64,000 bases of DNA from Fistulifera solaris. Its lineage: Eukaryota > Bacillariophyta > Bacillariophyceae > Naviculales > Stauroneidaceae. Below are positions 22,498-33,440 of the stretch, piece by piece. The stretch covers positions 434,001 through 498,000 of the forward strand of contig AP026131.1 in the NCBI GenBank assembly GCA_030295235.1, in the 5' to 3' direction. Positions within the stretch are counted from its first letter, which is position 1; each line of letters opens with the position of its first letter. Under the pieces are notes generated by a model. That model made no database searches. It was not told where the DNA came from and saw nothing but the letters and a program-made list of their open reading frames with translations. Made by a program: the position numbers and the translations under genes.

Positions 22498-23847
22498 ATG
22501 TCCGAAACTCCTATTGCAAAGACTGGTCGTAAAGGCGACCCGAGGATGCATCGTGCGGTTGCGGCGCGCCTTGCCAATCCGAATTTGAGCCTATTCCAAG
22601 CTCTGAAAGAAGGAGGTTTTGACTACGCAGATGACGAAGACGGCTCGTGTCTTGACGGTGATAATGTAAAGCTCGGTCAGCGAAAAAATCAGCTCAGTCG
22701 CCGTGTCAGACTGGCTCGAAAACATGATCTAAATGCAAGCGGAGATTCTTCAAACAGAAAGAAAGCCAGAAAAGGCGATGTTGACGAATCTGACTATTTG
22801 AACCAGCAGGCGCTGCTCGAAGAGGAAATGAAGAATATGGATGACATGCAAGAGTCAAACGCACGGACTATCCGAGCAAAGTTTCACCCGGATTATCATC
22901 CGTTAGTCTTACAGCCTCATCTTCGAGCTAGCGCTGCCACTGCCTCCTCTTTTTTCAATACAACCCCTCAATCGACATTCGCTTCGGCTCCAATGTTTTC
23001 TTTTGGGTCGGGTGGTTCCGCAACTGGAGCGTCGGGTGTTGCTGTAGCTTCATTGACAAGAACTGCTTCGAGCATAGGCATGACCTTAGAACAGCTAGCC
23101 TTGGTGTTACAGAATCCCCAGATTTTGGCTCAACTTGTTCAGTCAGCGACGGACGCAACGGCATCGACATCTATGCCTACTGCTAGTCCAGCACGAGCTT
23201 CTTCATCTACTCCAGCTTGGCAATTGACTAGCATAAAGGACATAGCCCTTGCTATATTTCGGAGCAAATGCCGACCCCTTTACGAGGCATCCATGTTACA
23301 AGCGGGTTTTCCCGTTGAGGATACGAAAGAACAATCTCGAAATTATCTACAATTTGCCTGGGAAGCTTGGCAAGATGAAGGAAAGCGTTTGCAGCAGATG
23401 ATTTTTGACGAAACAAACGCCAAAGTTGAATTCGAAGGCATTCATCAAAAACAGGAATCTGCGGACCGTGACCATCATGAGCATGATCACGATCAGGAAA
23501 AGCGACATATCCACCGGTTGGAAGGCAAATGCGGGCACCGAGCCATTCTTCACCAGCCTCCCAATGGCATACCTCACATTGATTTCGTCGTCGGGGATAC
23601 GATCGAATGTTATCAAGGCCATAAACCAAGTCTTCCTATCTGGCCCTCCAAATATAGCTGCCAGGATCTAAGCTGCGAGTTCGATGCTTGTAACTCGGAA
23701 ACGCAATCACTAATGACGCCTATGAATATTCCGGATCCAAAAATCTTCAGGATGGATGAAATCAATATTGACGGAAAGGAGTGGGTGTCCGACTTCAACA
23801 ACGATGAGACGATTGTCGGACTAATAAAACTGGGCGATTCCGTGTAA
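22498..23847 (+). CDS. Diatom-type protein of unknown function
   Basis: Intact 449-residue frame. I do not recognise a named family. Residues 16-43 (MHRAVAARLANPNLSLFQAL) form a compact helical motif. Next is a basic segment with RKKARKGD that could be a nuclear localisation signal, and an acidic MKNMDDMQE stretch. A Ser/Thr/Ala-rich linker follows. Around residue 195 a short MTLEQLALVLQNPQILAQLVQ helix resembles an STI1-like or UBA-like helix. A His/Asp cluster (DRDHHEHDHD) near residue 325 precedes a short Cys/His segment (GKCGHRAILHQPPNGIPHIDFV). A nuclear role is inference from composition only. Confidence 0.8.
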   Translation: MSETPIAKTGRKGDPRMHRAVAARLANPNLSLFQALKEGGFDYADDEDGSCLDGDNVKLGQRKNQLSRRVRLARKHDLNASGDSSNRKKARKGDVDESDYLNQQALLEEEMKNMDDMQESNARTIRAKFHPDYHPLVLQPHLRASAATASSFFNTTPQSTFASAPMFSFGSGGSATGASGVAVASLTRTASSIGMTLEQLALVLQNPQILAQLVQSATDATASTSMPTASPARASSSTPAWQLTSIKDIALAIFRSKCRPLYEASMLQAGFPVEDTKEQSRNYLQFAWEAWQDEGKRLQQMIFDETNAKVEFEGIHQKQESADRDHHEHDHDQEKRHIHRLEGKCGHRAILHQPPNGIPHIDFVVGDTIECYQGHKPSLPIWPSKYSCQDLSCEFDACNSETQSLMTPMNIPDPKIFRMDEINIDGKEWVSDFNNDETIVGLIKLGDSV

Positions 23848-23920
23848 TTGATATGCAAGGATTTTAAGCGATTAAAAAATTTGCTTTTAATGGTGTTTGT
23901 GAATTACTACATACTACGTT

Positions 23921-24470
23921 TCAAAAGGCTTCACCTTCGACTAGGTCATCGACGTTAGTTTCAGTAGATGCTGGTCCATCCACAGTTATATTCTGTTTGA
24001 ATATGTCTTTCGCTTGACTATACCACTCGCTTGATTCCAAATCATTGTTGTGCGTTTCTAAGAACTGCTCTAAGTCTTGTACAGATTCGTCAAGACGTCT
24101 TTTTGAATCAGGCACCATCATATAACTCTCGTCCAAGACTTGCTGGAAGCGCTTAATATCGTACGAATCTTTGCTCGCATCCGCTTTGATATCGTTGAGC
24201 TTTTCTTCGTTTTCTTCGACTTCTTTAAGATAGTACGCGTGTTCTTTCATGAGACTTGACAAAAGTGAGTGAAAATTTGTCTAGAGAGCACCTCGGTCCT
24301 TCTTCAAGAGAAACCCCTTGCTTTTATTACTAGCAATAGCGCTGACAAAAAGCAACTCGCAGAATATAACGATCTATCTCCAAAATAAAAGAAATCTCTT
24401 ACCGCTGGCATGTTTTCGTTTTGATCATAAGCTCACGATGAGGGTCGGCTGCAGCTGCGTTTCGAGGCAT
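23921..24470 (-). CDS. TBCA: Tubulin-binding cofactor A
   Basis: Small helical chaperone that captures beta-tubulin during tubulin folding in the cytosol. Two exons: 24403-24470 encodes MPRNAAAADPHRELMIKTKTCQ, and 23921-24254 encodes the rest. A 148-bp intron (GTAAGAG...GTCAAG) splits an Arg codon. The protein is 133 residues, slightly longer than the usual 105-115. Family landmarks are IKTKTCQRLMKE, the DSYDIKRFQQVLDESYMMVPDSKRRL core (matching YDIKKQ.EILQES.MMIPD..RRL) and the following long helix. The C-terminal tail of about 25 acidic residues is an extension. It is convergent with the gene at 22498. Confidence 0.93.
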
Positions 24471-24973
24471 TTTTGCAAGAACAAACGCAGATATTAAACA
24501 CTCTTTTAAAAGAAATTCGTCGACAAAAAAGAGTTGAATGACACCTTCTTGCTACCAATTCTCCTTTCCATCATTTGTTTGTTGTTTCGCATTGCCAAAA
24601 CATTGGAGGTGCGCTCCTTTCGCTCTCGTGTCGCTCGCATCGCTATCATCATCGTCGCTCGCGCTCACCGCTAAATTCCCCCCGGACAACAATTCAATTT
24701 ACTATAGGCTAAAGTGTATGTGAACTTTTCCATGACTGGATTATGGGCGTGAGTCGTGACCATTGTACTAATTTACGTATAGTCCACTCGTTCGACAAAA
24801 AGAAAGTTCGGAAAACAAAAACGCGAAACGTCAACTGCGCACCGCCCTCGCCTCCGTTTTTGAGCGGGATCTCCATTGCGCCTGTTCTAATCTTCATTGT
24901 TACAGTTTGAGCAAACACTACAACCCCCAAACACCACTTTGAGACGGGTAGACTTTGAAGAGATCACATCAAA
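24471..24973. promoter_or_regulatory. Bidirectional promoter region TBCA / WW-domain gene
   Basis: About 500 bp between divergent starts. A CGCTCGCATCGCTATCATCATCGTCGCTCG-like triplet tract lies near 24633-24661. No specific site is recognised. Confidence 0.35.
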
Positions 24974-27900
24974 ATGAGACGACGCAAGCCGTTCAAACAA
25001 GTCGATGGAAATCGTCGCGATCGCCATGCACCGCCCAATGATGCGCAAGATGATGATTCGAAGAACAGTGCATACTCACCCACAGCCAGCATTGTTGCGA
25101 AAACTCGTCATTTGGTCAACGACGACGCATTCAACTTTCTGTCATCGTCATTGGAGCTCAAATTTGCGCGAAAGCACGAAGAACGACAGAAAAAAGCGAG
25201 GGTCGAAATCGCGAATTCACGAGAACGATCGATCAAAGAAAAAGCCACTCAGGTCGAAAAGAAAACCAACACCAATACATCTCAATTTGGAAGCCAGACA
25301 AAGACGCCTAAAATCAGTAATTGCACCGGGAATGATAACAACAACAAAACGACGCCGAACACGAATAAAGTTGTGGGTGTGAAACGAAACAATGATGAAG
25401 AGCCACAGCGTGTGCCTGTTGAAGGCAGCAACCAAAAATCGAAGTCACTTTTGCCGTTGAAAAGCCGAAGCTCGCGACGATAGAAGAAGAAGATCCTATG
25501 CAGCTTTCAGATACGATTGGCGCTGACGAGCGAGCTGCTTTGCGCACCGGCCAGTTGGAAAAACTCAAAAATCGCCAAAGAGGAACAAATCGCTTGTGGG
25601 CCCGACCTTGACGGTAAGGAGAAGGCTCAGCATCGCGACGATTCAAACAGTGAGCATGTTGACGCTTACAATCGGACAAATGACGATAACCTTTACATTC
25701 AAGAAACTACGTTGAAGACACCGGTCGCGAAAGCTTTGACCTCTTCTCGGGAAAAAGTCGATACGGGTATATCTGATCTTTCGTCACGGCTAGGAAAACA
25801 TTTAGAAATAAGGGATGAGAGCCTGGATGATATGGAATTAGTCGCAACTGACGATAAATCGCTGAGGAGCTCTTCGGCCTCTTCGCGCGAAGAATCCTAC
25901 GATAACGTTTCTCACGGTGTCGAGCAAGCACCTACCCCACCGCCTAGCGTTCTTAGCATTCCCAAAGCTTCTTCGCAAAACGAGCCGAATGATTTCCGAA
26001 ACGACACTAAACGCTTCGAAAGTCCGGAATTGCCGGTTGCTGCGTCGCCTGCACAAAGTCTCTACAAGTCTGGTCATTCATCACAAGACATGGTGAAAAC
26101 TGCGCTTAGCAAACGGTTCCAAAACTCTCCCATCATGCCCAACAGCACATCGCTTTCCAAAACGCCTGTCGCTTTCAAGACAAAGGATCGCCAACGATTA
26201 TTACGCCGTGATAGCGTGGAGCGGAAAATCGAAAATGGCGAAATGCAGCGAGTTTCCGAAACAAATGTGATCATCGGTGACGGGTTGCGTCTCGAGGAAG
26301 GCGGGTCGAAACAAGAAGAGGAAACTCAAGGGCGGAAGGTGATAGAGGGCTCGCCCGAGGGGACCGTCGATAAAATACTGCGCGAGCTGATTGCGACTCC
26401 TCCAGATAACGCAGAAGCTGTTCGAGCTATGCTAACTAGCTGTAAGGAAGACTGGTCACTGCCCGATGACCTTCTTGGTCAAGGATTCGTCATCGAATTT
26501 GACCGCACTAGGAAAGAAGGATTGTGCGATGAAGCCAGTGAAGTTACGTGCGACATTGATCTTATCCGCAAACGAAAGAAAAACGAGGATATGCCGAAAG
26601 CAAGAAAGCGAACTAAGACGTCTGCCAGTATTGTCCATGATCGTAAAGATGAACAGTGTGATCCTTCCGACTGTAGTGCGTGGCAGAAATCTCTAGATTC
26701 AATTCAAAAGACGCACGAAACAGGTTTACCGAAAGCTACATCGGAGAAAAAGGAAACCGCCGCCGAGTATAGCAATGCAAAGCAATTGCTAGACCAAACA
26801 ATTCCTTCTGCAGCAACGCCTGCTGTTGTGAAAAGTAACAGAACATTACCAGTGACTCCGCCAACGGACCCCTACTTTGGGTTCCCGAGCCCATTGTCAT
26901 CTGAAGCGACAACCAAAAACTTTCCACCGAAACGAAAGCCCAAATAAATTCTCCCTATCTCTGGACTGCTCAAAGAGCAGGACATCTTATTGTTGAGCCA
27001 ATATTCCAGCTCGATGGCAATTTTTATCGGCATCCTCCGTTACCTCCTGGGTGGACAATCTCTGTTTCGCAAACTCGCAGTCAACCTTTCTACCACCATC
27101 CGGATTTCGGATCTACATGGTATCCACCAGTGCCGCTGCCCATGACGGATGGAAACTTTGTCGGTCGACGTATGCTCGTGTCAACACACTCTGCTGAGAA
27201 AATGATTCCTTGGAGTGCCTTTGTGAGCCAACTAATGCAAAATAATACGCAGGTAGCAACATCTCAGGGGAAACAATTCTCAGTATCAGATGCCAATCCG
27301 TGCGAAGAACTGTCTTCATGTGTACTTAAAAGCGCTTTTCATCGAGAGACACCGAAGTTGCCCACAATAAGTCGCAATGTGGCTTTCTCAGACCAAAGTG
27401 CTTACAAAGCGGAGGCGAACTCTGTTTCTCGTGTACAAAATGGTCAAATGTCAGTTCCATCTTCCGGTGACCAAGCTCAGAAAAGCTCACCTTCGGAATC
27501 GTCCGAAAGTGTACTTTCAAGACAGAACCATGAAGGACTTGTACTTGATCCGCATGGAAGCGATTGCATTGACCACGTCGAAGTAGTATCTAAATATGCT
27601 AGTGACCATCCGGCAGGAAAGAAAGAACTACTGCGATCACAACATCAAAGTCCGGAGATTTCGGAGTCATCGGTGCCCACCAGCCAAAGTGCTACCTCAA
27701 CGGCGAGCGGTGCTTCTGCAAATTCATCCGAAAGACACGTCCAGGGAATCCTTGATACCCCTGCGCATTCAAAGGCAGAAAGCCATGGACCGCGGAAGAG
27801 TTTCGAAAACAATCCAACTTCTCTGCAGTGGAAGCATCACCTCTATGTCGATGACTTTAGGGGCGTCGGATACGAAAGTGAGATCAGCATACAGGAAACT

Positions 27901-28671
27901 TGCGAGCCTGATAAAGCTTCTAAAGATGTCGGTAGTGGCGATATGAATTTAGGAAGGAAGCACGTCTGTTTGTCGGAGGAAGGAAGTCCAGATCGTGCCA
28001 GGAATGATTGCTCAGACACCGAATCGAGGGACCCTCAAAAGTCCGACTCACGTGAAATTTGTCTTGCTCAATCGAATGATCTCGAATCGCCGAACTCTCC
28101 TCAACTTCACGACAACGACTTCCCAGCTGCTGACGACGACGACGACGATCATATCTTGGACAGAGAATCTCCTGCAAAGTATTTGAAAGACCCTGATTCC
28201 GGGAGCGGCGCTGTCGCTGATCTGCATGAAACTCAAAACTGGTTGAATAGTAGTGCTGATGACGATGGGGAAAACTGGGATTCCCCTGGGCTGCCTCCCA
28301 CAAACGAACCTGAAAGCCCATACGACGGACTAGTAGGTCAACTGAAGAATGCACTCAAAGCCAATTCTATATTCGTTCCTCGCGTGAAACGAAGTGAGCT
28401 AGATGAATCAAACACGCACATTCGAAGAGGAGCAGACGATACAAGTGTCGATTCATGGCGATCACGTGCATCGAGTCTCATGAGTAGCAGCAGCCATCGC
28501 GTCCGCTTTCCACCTATGCCTCTTTGCAGTCTCCAGTCACTCGAAGCTTGCCCTATCATAGAAATCAAAGTAGCTCGGAATGATCGTTCTCGAAAGACTA
28601 AGCCTTCAAACAAAGTGAAGAAGATTTTTTCGAAGAAGCCAAAGAGAATGCGTGCATCGAAAGCATTTTGA
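24974..28671 (+). CDS. Large disordered protein with a WW domain
   Basis: About 1,230 residues, read through three frames. The N-terminus is basic (MRRRKPFKQVDGNRRDR). Most of the length is Ser/Glu/Asp-rich disorder with potential nuclear signals (RKRKK, ARKRTK). A single WW domain spans about 27046-27138. It has LPPGW, an aromatic pair in QPFYHHP, and STWYPP, placing both signature tryptophans and the final proline correctly. WW domains bind proline-rich peptides. The C-terminus is strongly basic (KVKKIFSKKPKRMRASKAF). Frame changes occur at A5 25434-25438, A5 25567-25571 and near 26938-26943. The last one separates the disordered part from the WW domain by a single base. No family name can be given. 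Confidence 0.75.
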
Positions 28672-28754
28672 TGAGAACACTGCACCTTGTTTATGATAGG
28701 ATTACATAAACTAAGTAGTGATCATCATCTCATCAGCCAGTAGAGCCAAGGGGT

Positions 28755-29318
28755 TTATCCAAGTATCGATTTGATTTGTTCGGGGGTCAGGTCCAAGCGT
28801 AGTGGTACAGCTACTAACGGGCTGGTACCAGGTCGAGGTTTCTTTGTCGTCTCTGATATCTGATACAACACGTAGTCGAGTTGATCATAATCTTTCAGTA
28901 TTTCAACAACCGCTTGTAGGTGACACAGGTAATCATACTCAGAAGCGTGACGAAAAGGCCGCTTTCCGAGACGGAAAGGGAGAATATTCAGATAAAGTTT
29001 CTTAAACCCCATTGATTCTACTCGATTGAAATCGACGTCAAAACAAGCGCCCCACTTTTGGTAAATAATATCCCTTAGTGCGTAGCCATCAAAGTCGGCT
29101 TGTTCTTGGATCGTATCTTTGATTTTTTGAAAGGCCTCGACCGAAAAGTCCTCGTCGGCGTCAGCATCATCTTTCGCGCTTTGACAAGAGATGCGATTGT
29201 AAACTTTATGTCTCGCCCGTAATGCCACGGCACAGTTTGGTGAATAAGAATGATATTCACGAGGAAATAGGCTGAAAAACGCAATGAACACAAGACGAAC
29301 GATACTCATGGTCGACAT
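28755..29318 (-). CDS. Plastid-targeted DUF3067 protein
   Basis: Intact 187-residue protein of the DUF3067 family, found in cyanobacteria and plastid-bearing eukaryotes; its function is not established. The N-terminal 25 residues (MSTMSIVRLVFIAFFSLFPREYHS) form a signal peptide, followed by a basic transit-like stretch. The conserved domain runs from about residue 75: ALRDIIYQKWGACFDVDF, then KKLYLNILPFRLG, YDYLCHLQAVVEIL, and TKKPRPGTSPLVAVPLRLDL at the C-terminal end. These match the cyanobacterial pattern of LRxxLxxKWGxSYDV, YLxHLxxVA and a terminal PRxGxAVSIPLxL. Domain plus leader make plastid localisation likely. It is convergent with the WW-domain gene. Confidence 0.88.
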   Translation of the reverse strand: MSTMSIVRLVFIAFFSLFPREYHSYSPNCAVALRARHKVYNRISCQSAKDDADADEDFSVEAFQKIKDTIQEQADFDGYALRDIIYQKWGACFDVDFNRVESMGFKKLYLNILPFRLGKRPFRHASEYDYLCHLQAVVEILKDYDQLDYVLYQISETTKKPRPGTSPLVAVPLRLDLTPEQIKSILG

Positions 29319-29492
29319 GAAACTTGCTGTGGCATTCAGTTATTTTGTGCGTTTTTGTTCGAGGTTCGAGCTTCAAACAGTAAACCCTTCGAGCTTCATT
29401 GAGGTCATCGTACGCAGGACGTACAATAAAGCTAAGTACTCCGGAGTAGGAGCTATAGAATGTTTATTTCTACTTTGAATTTAATAGCTAAA

Positions 29493-32056
29493 TCAATATA
29501 GATCCACCCAATCACGAGAGTATTCATCGTGATCGGAGATAGGACTATCCTCTGAGTTTTGCTCAAAGCTATTGCGCCGCATCACCAGGTTTAGAATACT
29601 AGGTGGAGGATCTCCGTCTTCGTTGCGTTCAACTAGCATGGGTTTTCGTCTTTCGACAAGGAATTGAAGCCTTTTGCGAGAACGGGGTACCTCTTTTCCT
29701 TCGAGTAAGGCTATGCATTCGTCGAAGGCATCTGCGATGCTGTAATGTAGTTTGATCATAGCAACATGTTCGTATGCCGCCACTGCGCCCGCTTGGTAAT
29801 AACGGTAAAGATCATCAAGTGATGGGTCTTCAAACAGCTGGAAGTCACAATGATGTGAATAAAATATTCATGTCAACGCGACAAATCAAAATCAAAAGAA
29901 AATGACTTACCTTGAAATAGTCTTGGAATGACACCTGTGGAACAATAGTAGTAGAACCAACAAACTCCTGTGTCAACAAAGTAGACGTGAACCCCACCGC
30001 AGCTTCTACATCGTCTAAAAATCGAAGTTTTGCCTTCATGTCTGTTTTCAAATACATCTCCAAAGCAGCAAGTAAAAAACCTCCGCGCCAACTCGATTCC
30101 TGAGTTCCGCTTGACCAACGGCTCGGGCGTCCCACTGTACCCTTCGGCCCGAAGAAGAAGGGGACGATGTGCGGCTAGATACAGCATGGTCAGACGTGAG
30201 GCGCAGTTTAACACGACGGGCAGGGCAATATCTTCACTTACGTTACACTGACAAACAACAAAGAACTGGCAGTTTAACATTTCTGCAAGCCCGTTCACTG
30301 GAATGTCTTGCCTGATTGACCCGTCAAAATAAGTCTCATCTGTATCACTGATTTTAGTGGAAATTTTGCCTTTGATTTTGTGTTGAAGACGCACAGGAGG
30401 AATGAAACCGGGTACAGCAGCGCTCGCAACAACGGCAGAGGCTATAGTCACGTTGGGAGCTGTCAAATGGTTAAGTAGAACAGGTGGAGCCTTCTTCGTA
30501 GTCGAAGACAACGTGATGCAGAAAACGCGACCGGTCTTCTGATATGCTTCCTCGAATGTCAAATCGCCACAGGTGAACCATGCAATAAGTTTCATCCATT
30601 CGTCAAAATCGAACATATTTCCATTGTTCCAAATGCCCTTCAGTCGTTCTCGCCAAGGTCTGGCAAAACAGACCAGCTTTTCTACCACTACGTCGGGTCG
30701 TAGAGCATGTCGAAGCTCCGCGTCGGTGCGCGTGCACAAGATCGCTCCGATTACACTGCCGGCAGAGGTGCCGGAGATGATATGAGGCAACATACCTGTT
30801 TCCAACAAACCTACAACATGACCAAAATGGTAGCATCCCATCATGGCCCCACCCGATAAACACAATGCAGTGCGTCCATAGGCAGCACGAGCTCTCTTGA
30901 AAAACTTTAATAGATCCTCCTTCGCCAACGAAGTATGCTCGGAAATCTGAGGTGTAGGTTGGTGATTGCTACGATCAAGCCAATGTAAGGTAATATCGAC
31001 CAAATTTTTCATCAGTTTGTTCTTCTCTTCTCTAACTTGTTCCCTCAACTCATCCGAAGAAGCCACATTGTCTTGCTGAAGCATGGTTTGCTCCGTCACC
31101 CACCGTATGGTCGTTTCCACCAAGTTTACAAATTCTGTAACGATATATTTCGGCTCTCCTGTATTACTATACGAAAAAAGATCCTCACTCATGACTCCAC
31201 CGACATTCTTCCGCGTACATTGCTGTAAAACAGCTAGAGCTTGTACCGCATCATCGCTCTCCATAGCCGCTTTCATGTCTTGCATGAGCTCAAGAACGAA
31301 CCCCCAATTGTATCTGCGATTATAGTCTTGCTGCTTGAGCCACAAGTGACGTTTTTGTGACTGATCCAAAGCCTGTGCGGCTTGATACCATTCCGTATAG
31401 CTAGCTGCATTTTGCATTTTCCGTCTCCACGCTCGATGCTTCGGTCTCGCCACGAGCGCTTCCGCTAGACGAATCGCTAACCGGATCACCACATAAACGC
31501 ACAGCTCCGTCCAAATCAGCAAATACACAAGACCCAGAACCGGCCAACGGAGAATTCGAGCCGATAAACCGTGCGAACGACCCGGAATAATCGAAAGCAA
31601 CGTCAACAGCACCAAGATACCGCCGCAAGATCGGAAAAGAAACACTCCGACTTTAAAATCCATCAGCGGCCACGATTGTGAGAACCACGCCCACCACGAT
31701 TGTTCATGACGACGAAGAATCGCCGTCAGATTCAGTAAGTCGCTCTCGCTCATCCGCGTCTCCAAATTCGAAAGCCAGGTTTCGAGAGGTGTCATGACAT
31801 CGTGCGATGAAAACTGCGGCAGTAATTGCTGACCAAGACGGGAAAGTAATTCCCACGTATCTTGTCTCCAACGAATCAGTAAGTGAGGTAAGGTCGATAC
31901 CAGTGCGGGTAAGATGTGTTCTTTGTAGTAATGGTAAACGGACTCCGGAGTAATCATCGGATGTGACGGCTTTTCATTTTTTCGAGACGACGACGATGAT
32001 GACTTCATCGATAAGCGACGCTCCGGGCTTTCTCTTGCTATAACTGATCTTGACAC
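29493..32056 (-). CDS. Patatin-like triacylglycerol lipase (SDP1/Tgl type)
   Basis: Lipase releasing fatty acids from storage triacylglycerol at lipid droplets, of the family of plant SDP1 and yeast Tgl3/4/5. The N-terminal half has hydrophobic helices around 31500-31700 that could associate with membranes. The patatin core shows the oxyanion motif LCLSGGAMMGCYHFG, the nucleophile elbow SGTSAGS and the aspartate motif YFDGSIRQDIP, together the Ser-Asp dyad. The C-terminal EMYLKTDMKAKLRFLDDVEAAVGF segment is diagnostic of SDP1-type lipases. A 73-bp intron (29838-29910) joins FQDYFK to LFEDPSLDDLYRYYQAG. One frame change lies near 30095-30105. It is a plausible key enzyme in diatom lipid turnover. 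Confidence 0.92.
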
Positions 32057-32529
32057 AAGTGAAACGGATGTTCTCTTGCTACCTAGTGAGCAGACTGTAA
32101 AAGTTTATGGTGTTGAAGTCCGATAGATGAAAGCCAAAGAGGAAAAAGCGACCTTCGATCTGTGTTTGTTTTGTGTTTTGTCAAAACGCGGCGGAACGCG
32201 GAAAGAAAGCGAGGTGAACCTTACGGTACTCGTTCTTCATAGTTCGGACAAACGTTGGTGTCGCAGGTGTCAATACTTTATGTTATAAAGTGGATCCTGC
32301 TGACTCGGTCACGTACAACAAACTCTATACTGACGCACCTCGACGGAAGATCCGGCAGTCATCGTCTTGCCACCCATACGTCAAGCTTAGCTTGATACGG
32401 TGTGTACGTATTCTAGGCGGGGACTTTCCAAGCGTTGCATTTCTGCTGTCTTAAGCAGTTTGAATATTATTTGACGCCAATTATCCTTTCCATGTGTAAA
32501 AGATAAATGTGTCTATGAACACTATGATG

Positions 32530-33135
32530 GCATGTCGGGCTAGGGAAACCCAACAAAGATCGCGATCGAAATTTTACAGCTTCCGGGTCCCCCCTACACT
32601 GATAAATTTCCTACGGGGCTTACGCAATATAGACGTAGACTTTCAAAGTAATACATCTTTGCTCTTTTCGAGGTTTTGAGATTGATTCATTGCCAATTAT
32701 TCAGTAATGTCACGGAAAATCTATGTTGCTGAACATTACAATGGCATTGGTTGCAAAAACACTCCATAATTGATGAGGTCGGAAATGGAAATGCACTTTA
32801 TCCGGGTATCCCTCTGTCGATAAACTTCTCTACCAGGCCTACGTGCAAAGCACGTAGACATTCATAACGTTGCATCTTTCCTCTTTTGGGAGTTTTGGAT
32901 TCAGATTGCTGTCACTTGTCATTATTTGTTGATTTAAATAACGGTCGTCTTCTTCAAGTTTAAGACGGCACTTGGGACAAGTAAACCCAACAAAGGTCGC
33001 GATGGGAATTACACAGTTTCCGGGTTCCCCTACATTGATATATTTCCTACGGGGCCCACGTATTATACACGTAGACTTTCAAAGTAATGCATCCTCGCTT
33101 ATTTGGACGTTTGAAGAGCAATTTAGACTATTTGA
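32530..33135 (+). repeat. Three diverged tandem copies of a ~210-230 bp noncoding unit
   Basis: Copies begin at about 32530, 32735 and 32965. Shared landmarks are AAACCCAACAAAG (32546, 32983), a GGTCGCGAT/GGTCGGAAAT block and TTTCCGGGT.CCCCTACA. Then come TAAATTTCCTACGGGGC, a CTACG...ACGTAG hairpin, CTTTCAAAGTAATGCATC and a TTTTGGGAGTTTTG-like end. The middle copy is the most diverged but has a perfect CTACGTGC-AAA-GCACGTAG stem. The block fills most of the 1.38-kb gap between the lipase start and the transporter. No coding frame is conserved. Confidence 0.75.
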
Positions 33136-33440
33136 TCTCCTTTTATATTTTAAGCAGTCAAAGACATAAGTAGAAAATCAATCAACACTGCCTATTACTA
33201 TCAATCAATGATGATTATTTTCCTACGAGCCGTACTCAAGAGGCCAGTCCTGACTGGATCTCATTCACGGTTGTAACGTCGATCTAGCGTCCGAAACGAG
33301 AAGGATCGCGATGAGCGGACGTCGAACGGATGGCCATTCGACATGTTTTTTTTTCAGTGACACCCTTGTGCAGTCTGATGGCTCGGAGCTCGTTCTCCTT
33401 GTAATCTATTATCCGGTCTCTTTTCTTTAGAACACATACA

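Noticed and set aside
24538-24723. A 61-codon + strand frame in the TBCA/WW-gene promoter
   Set aside because: Cys/Phe/Ser-rich low-complexity translation of a CT-rich promoter tract; nothing supports coding.
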